From NCBI GenBank assembly GCA_964444795.1, contig CAYUIQ010000118.1, positions 1 through 26,730 of the forward strand: a DNA stretch of 26,730 nt, written 5' to 3'. Below the pieces are notes generated by a model that was given only the letters and a program-made list of their open reading frames with translations, did no database searches and had not been told where the DNA came from. The position numbers and the translations under genes are program-made. The stretch is from JABMRP01 sp964444795 (lineage in GTDB: Bacteria; Planctomycetota; Planctomycetia; Pirellulales; Thermoguttaceae). Below, piece after piece: positions 23,700 through 26,730 of this stretch. Positions within the stretch are counted from its first letter, which is position 1. Each line of letters opens with the position of its first letter.

Positions 23700-24554
23700 G
23701 TGATCGCACTTGTCGAGTACATACTCGAAATAGTAGTCGAACTCCTGGAGTTTCACACCTGGCTTGACGGTTGCCGCAACTCCGGAAAAGTCCGCCCGAT
23801 GGTAGTCGCGATATTCGTGAATCTCTCCAATGAGGCGCAGCGGAACTCGCTTGGCGTCAAACGTGCCTCGAACCATCGTCTGAAACTTTTCGTCGTCGAA
23901 ATCGATCGAAAAGTGTTCGGCGACCGTATGAATATCCAGGAAGTCCCGTGCCCTGGCGCTCGGATGACTCTCCACGAACTTCACATATTCGGGCATCTGC
24001 TGACAAATCGCTCGGAGCTTCTCGCAAACGAGCATTTCGGGTGAGTGGCCGAAAATCGTATAGCCCTCAAGCGGTCGCGACACCTTGTCACCGCAGTATT
24101 CATGCTTGCTGACGTCGATCGTGAACTTCGTGGAACCTCGCTTGCCGACACTCAACGCATTGCGTCTCAGCGTATCGAGATCGTGTCTGAACTCATCGAA
24201 CCGCGCATGTTCGATGATCTTGAAATGGATCTTGTAGCCGCCCCAGAAGTCCTTTCGGTCTTCCGATAGCTTCGCCGGAACCGCGCGAACGTTAATGTCG
24301 AACGGCTCGAATCCTGCTTCCCGAAATGTTCGCTGAAGCGACCTGCTCACGCGCATCTGGAAATCATCCAGTGAATCAAATTCTCCGTCGATCGAGAAGT
24401 CGACGTCGACGGAGGACCGGGTGGAGATCCTATAAACAATATCGAGAAGATTTCCGCCTTTAAGAACCAGACGCTCCATCAGCGTGTCGTCTGAAAACAT
24501 GGCGACGATTGTGAGCCGCTTGATCCGCTCCAGAAACTCGATGTTGTCGGGCAT
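23676..24554 (-). CDS. AbiEii-family nucleotidyltransferase toxin
   Basis: AbiEii/AbiGii toxins are nucleotidyltransferase-fold proteins; relatives such as the mycobacterial MenT toxins add nucleotides to tRNA ends and block translation. All four family motifs are present in the 292-residue protein: KGGN (32-35), the metal-binding SSVDVDFS with Asp50 and Asp52, the central EKLRAI with Glu178-Lys179, and RARDFLDI with Arg203, Asp204 and Asp207. It appears full-length and intact. The ATG at 24554 starts MPDNIEFLERI. Its stop lies inside the convergent antitoxin gene, so the two mRNAs are complementary over their 3' ends. It must have its own promoter, somewhere upstream of 24554. A good -35/-10 pair was not found in the 47-bp gap, so transcription may come from the 24602-25156 gene or from enolase upstream on the same strand. 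Confidence 0.88.
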   Translation of the reverse strand: MPDNIEFLERIKRLTIVAMFSDDTLMERLVLKGGNLLDIVYRISTRSSVDVDFSIDGEFDSLDDFQMRVSRSLQRTFREAGFEPFDINVRAVPAKLSEDRKDFWGGYKIHFKIIEHARFDEFRHDLDTLRRNALSVGKRGSTKFTIDVSKHEYCGDKVSRPLEGYTIFGHSPEMLVCEKLRAICQQMPEYVKFVESHPSARARDFLDIHTVAEHFSIDFDDEKFQTMVRGTFDAKRVPLRLIGEIHEYRDYHRADFSGVAATVKPGVKLQEFDYYFEYVLDKCDHLKALWNE

Positions 24555-24601
24555 GGCAATTACGGGGGCCTGATTGGGGGATTAGACGTCTACCACTTCC
24601 C

Positions 24602-25156
24602 TTACTTCCCCCTCGGCATCAGTTGCGAGTCGCTGCTGGTGTAGTCGACGATCAGCCAGCGGTCGCCGACGAGTTGGTAGTCGACGGTGAAGTGGGCCAA
24701 GGGCGAGACGCGGTACGGGATCGCATCGCCCGTGCCCTTGACGTAGCCGTCGAACTCGGCCACGGCGGTCGGCGGGTCGGCCTCCATGTCGACCTTGATC
24801 TCCGTGCCGCTAATATGCACCTCGTCGATGGTGATGACGCCCATCCCCCATTTCACGTAACGGCGAATCGCCTTGGCCGACTTCAGCGTGTCCGAGGGGT
24901 GAATGTGATCGAGCACGGCCTGGAGGTCGTTGGCCTCCAGGGCAGCTTCGATGCCGTCCAACTCGGCCTGGACCCGCTCGCCGTCCGTCTCGACGTATCC
25001 TTCGACGATCACCACGGCCACCACGACAACCGCCACGCCGGCCATCCAGCCAAGCAGCATGCCGCGGCGCGTGGTGAGGAGGAGAATCCCCAGCACGAAC
25101 TCGACGACCAGTGCGGCGCCGATGATCGGCCAGGGGTTTTCCGTAAAGAGCCACAT
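24602..25156 (-). CDS. small membrane protein with NTF2-like domain
   Basis: The 184-residue protein has two membrane helices (about 8-28, IIGAALVVEFVLGILLLTT, and about 34-52, LGWMAGVAVVVVAVVIVEG). A soluble domain of about 120 residues follows, with VQAELDGIEAALEANDLQAVLDHIHP and an end FTVDYQLVGDRWLIVDYTS. That pattern, helices and then a curved sheet ending in a tryptophan motif, resembles SnoaL/NTF2-like domains, but no catalytic residues are apparent. It starts 15 bases after the enolase stop on the same strand, so it is probably cotranscribed with eno. Function is unknown; the topology puts the soluble domain beyond the second helix. Confidence 0.65.
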   Translation of the reverse strand: MWLFTENPWPIIGAALVVEFVLGILLLTTRRGMLLGWMAGVAVVVVAVVIVEGYVETDGERVQAELDGIEAALEANDLQAVLDHIHPSDTLKSAKAIRRYVKWGMGVITIDEVHISGTEIKVDMEADPPTAVAEFDGYVKGTGDAIPYRVSPLAHFTVDYQLVGDRWLIVDYTSSDSQLMPRGK

Positions 25157-25171
25157 GATGTGAACCCGGGG

Positions 25172-26458
25172 TTAGCCCAGCTTCTTCGGAAACAGCGGTC
25201 CGCCGTACTCGGCCGAGGAGCCGAGCATTTCCTCGATCCGCAGCAGTTGATTGTACTTGGCCATGCGATCGCTGCGCGAGGCCGAGCCGGTCTTGATCTG
25301 GCCGGTGGACAGGGCGACGGCCAGATCGGCGATCGTCGAGTCTTCGGTCTCGCCACTGCGGTGGCTGGTCACCGACGAGTAGCCGTTGCGGCCGGCCAAC
25401 TCGATGGCCTCGATCGTCTCGGTCAGGGTGCCGATCTGGTTGACCTTGATGAGGATGCTGTTGGCCACGCCCAGGTCGATCCCCTGCTGCAGCCGCTTGG
25501 TGTTGGTCACAAACAGGTCGTCGCCGACCAGTTGGATCTTGTCGCCCATGCGCTCGGTCATCAGCTTCCAACCGTCCCAATCGTCCTCGGAACAACCGTC
25601 TTCGATCGAGCAGATGGGATACTTGTCGGCCCAACCGGCCAACAGGTCGACCATCCCGCCGGCATCGATCTGCTTACCGTCGATGGTATAGAGCTTCTTC
25701 TTGTCGTCGTAGAATTCGGTGGCGGCCACGTCCATGGCGATGAAGACTTGCTCACCCAGGCTGTAGCCGGCCTTCTCGACGGCCGCGGCGATCAGTTCCA
25801 GGGCCTCGCCGTTGCTGCCCAAGTCGGGGGCAAACCCGCCTTCGTCGCCGACGTTGGTGCCCAGTTTCTTCGATTGCAGGACCTTCTTCAGATTGTGGAA
25901 GATCTCGCAACCACAGCGAATCGCGTCGCGGAAGCAGTCGAAGCCCAAGGGCATGACCATGAACTCCTGCACGTCGACGGCGTTGTCGGCGTGCTCGCCG
26001 CCGTTGATGATATTCATCATCGGCGCCGGCAACAGCTTGGCGCCCGTGCCGCCCAGGTAGCGATACAGGGGCAGACCGCAGTAATCGGCCGCCGCGTGGG
26101 CGGTGGCCAAGGAGATGCCCAGGATGGCATTGGCCCCGAGGTTCTTCTTGTTCTCCGAACCGTCGATCTGGATCATCCGGCGATCCAGGGCGACCTGGTC
26201 CAGGCCGTCCATGCCGCACAGTTCGTCGGCCAGCTTGTCATTGACGTTGTCTACCGCCAGGGACACCCCTTTGCCGAGGTAGGTGTCCTTGTCGCCGTCG
26301 CGCAGTTCCCAAGCCTCATGGATGCCCGTGCTGGCCCCGCTGGGAACCGCCGCGCGGCCGAACGATTCGTCGGCCAGGGTGACATCGACCTCAACGGTCG
26401 GATTACCTCGGCTATCCAGGATCTGCCGAGCGTGGATGTCAACAATCGTCGAACTCAT
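25172..26458 (-). CDS. eno: enolase
   Basis: Enolase converts 2-phosphoglycerate to phosphoenolpyruvate in glycolysis and the reverse in gluconeogenesis. The 428-residue length is standard. The family landmarks are all present: RQILDSRGNPTVEVDV at the N-terminus, the flexible loop SGASTG (40-45), PMMNIINGGEHADN, the catalytic acid in GDEGGFAPDL, the metal ligands in IEDGCSEDDW and GDDLFVTN, the catalytic lysine in LIKVNQIGT, and the SHRSGETED loop. The ATG at 26458 gives MSSTIVDIHARQ. An upstream extension of the frame does not resemble enolase and covers a leader hairpin. The ribosome site is a modest GAGAAG. A small membrane protein gene follows after 15 bases. Confidence 0.98.
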   Translation of the reverse strand: MSSTIVDIHARQILDSRGNPTVEVDVTLADESFGRAAVPSGASTGIHEAWELRDGDKDTYLGKGVSLAVDNVNDKLADELCGMDGLDQVALDRRMIQIDGSENKKNLGANAILGISLATAHAAADYCGLPLYRYLGGTGAKLLPAPMMNIINGGEHADNAVDVQEFMVMPLGFDCFRDAIRCGCEIFHNLKKVLQSKKLGTNVGDEGGFAPDLGSNGEALELIAAAVEKAGYSLGEQVFIAMDVAATEFYDDKKKLYTIDGKQIDAGGMVDLLAGWADKYPICSIEDGCSEDDWDGWKLMTERMGDKIQLVGDDLFVTNTKRLQQGIDLGVANSILIKVNQIGTLTETIEAIELAGRNGYSSVTSHRSGETEDSTIADLAVALSTGQIKTGSASRSDRMAKYNQLLRIEEMLGSSAEYGGPLFPKKLG

Positions 26459-26500
26459 GGTCTTCTCGTCTTTCTGAAAGAGGGGAACGAAGTATTTGTG

Positions 26501-26532
26501 CCCCCCGAACCCGACACTGGTTCTTGGGGGGG
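26501..26532 (-). promoter_or_regulatory. hairpin in the eno leader
   Basis: CCCCCCGAAC (26501-26510) pairs with GTTC-TT-GGGGGG (from 26520), leaving a 9-base loop and a two-base bulge. On the minus strand it lies about 45 bases upstream of the enolase start. It could be a leader structure in the eno mRNA or the end of an upstream transcript. The function is inferred only from position. Confidence 0.4.
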
Positions 26533-26657
26533 TCCTGTACCTACGACCGCCCGCTGGACAACTCACGGGCGCCAGTTGAGCGGGTCACAAGCCCACCATT
26601 TTGCGCAATTCGCCCGGAATTTACTAGTAGTCTGTCGTGGATAATGTGGCGAGTTGG

Positions 26658-26730
26658 GTGCCTGGGGTCGCGCGTAGCGAGCCCCCAGATCGTTACATTC
26701 TGGGGGCTCGCTGCGCTCGACCCCAGGCAC
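26658..26730. repeat. near-perfect 31-bp inverted repeat at window end
   Basis: The arms 26658-26688 and 26700-26730 are reverse complements with two mismatched pairs and an 11-base spacer. The right arm is identical to the repeat at 13-43. It lies upstream of eno, and the structure may extend past the window end. Confidence 0.85.

Noticed and set aside
22092..24601. Insertion sequence or integron carrying the abiE genes
   Set aside because: No transposase, integrase, terminal inverted repeats or target-site duplication could be seen around the island.

Overview
The window looks like a chromosomal segment from a GC-rich planctomycete, probably Pirellulales-like. This is inferred from gene content only: a DUF1559 pseudopilin-like protein, a ThuA-domain protein, a Tat-exported Gfo/Idh/MocA oxidoreductase, a large secreted GH20-type glycosidase, a very large membrane-anchored TPR protein, and many long GC-rich palindromes between genes. 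No rRNA, tRNA or CRISPR array was found.

Layout. 133-1407 is a lactate-racemase-like (LarA/DUF2088) protein. 1722-3056 is a Wzz-like coiled-coil membrane protein. 3193-4228 (minus) is the nickel-chaperone pair hypA-hypB. 4467-5117 is a small protein with two internal repeats. 5153-8296 is a secreted GH20-type hexosaminidase. 8398-10173 (minus) is a DUF1559 protein followed by a ThuA-like protein. 10541-13115 is a Tat-exported Gfo/Idh/MocA protein and a secreted C45-type amidase/acyltransferase. 13162-15585 (minus) is an RND/MMPL exporter. 16084-20481 is a 1465-residue TPR protein. 20506-21273 (minus) is an MddA-type methanethiol S-methyltransferase. 21483-22091 (minus) is a secreted protein of unknown function. 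25172-26458 (minus) is enolase, followed closely by a small membrane protein (24602-25156).

The exceptional part is 22260-24554. It is visibly richer in A+T than the rest and holds a complete AbiEi-type antitoxin/regulator and AbiEii-type nucleotidyltransferase toxin. These are not in the usual operon order but tail to tail, with the last 24 bp overlapping. Upstream of the antitoxin are a 40-bp relic of a second AbiEi-like gene and four long, nearly perfect palindromes (28, 50, 30 and 34 bp) within 351 bp. The four share a core around GTATATAC, but their outer arms differ completely. One covers the -10 element of a good sigma70-like promoter that points into the antitoxin gene. This is the best candidate here for an undescribed regulatory or structural arrangement.

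Six other long inverted repeats (arms about 25-31 bp) lie between genes, several at convergent gene ends. They probably act as transcription terminators and may belong to genome-wide repeat families. One such motif occurs at both ends of the window. Most genes here are ordinary cell-envelope, carbohydrate and core-metabolism genes, and the abiE island appears inserted among them.
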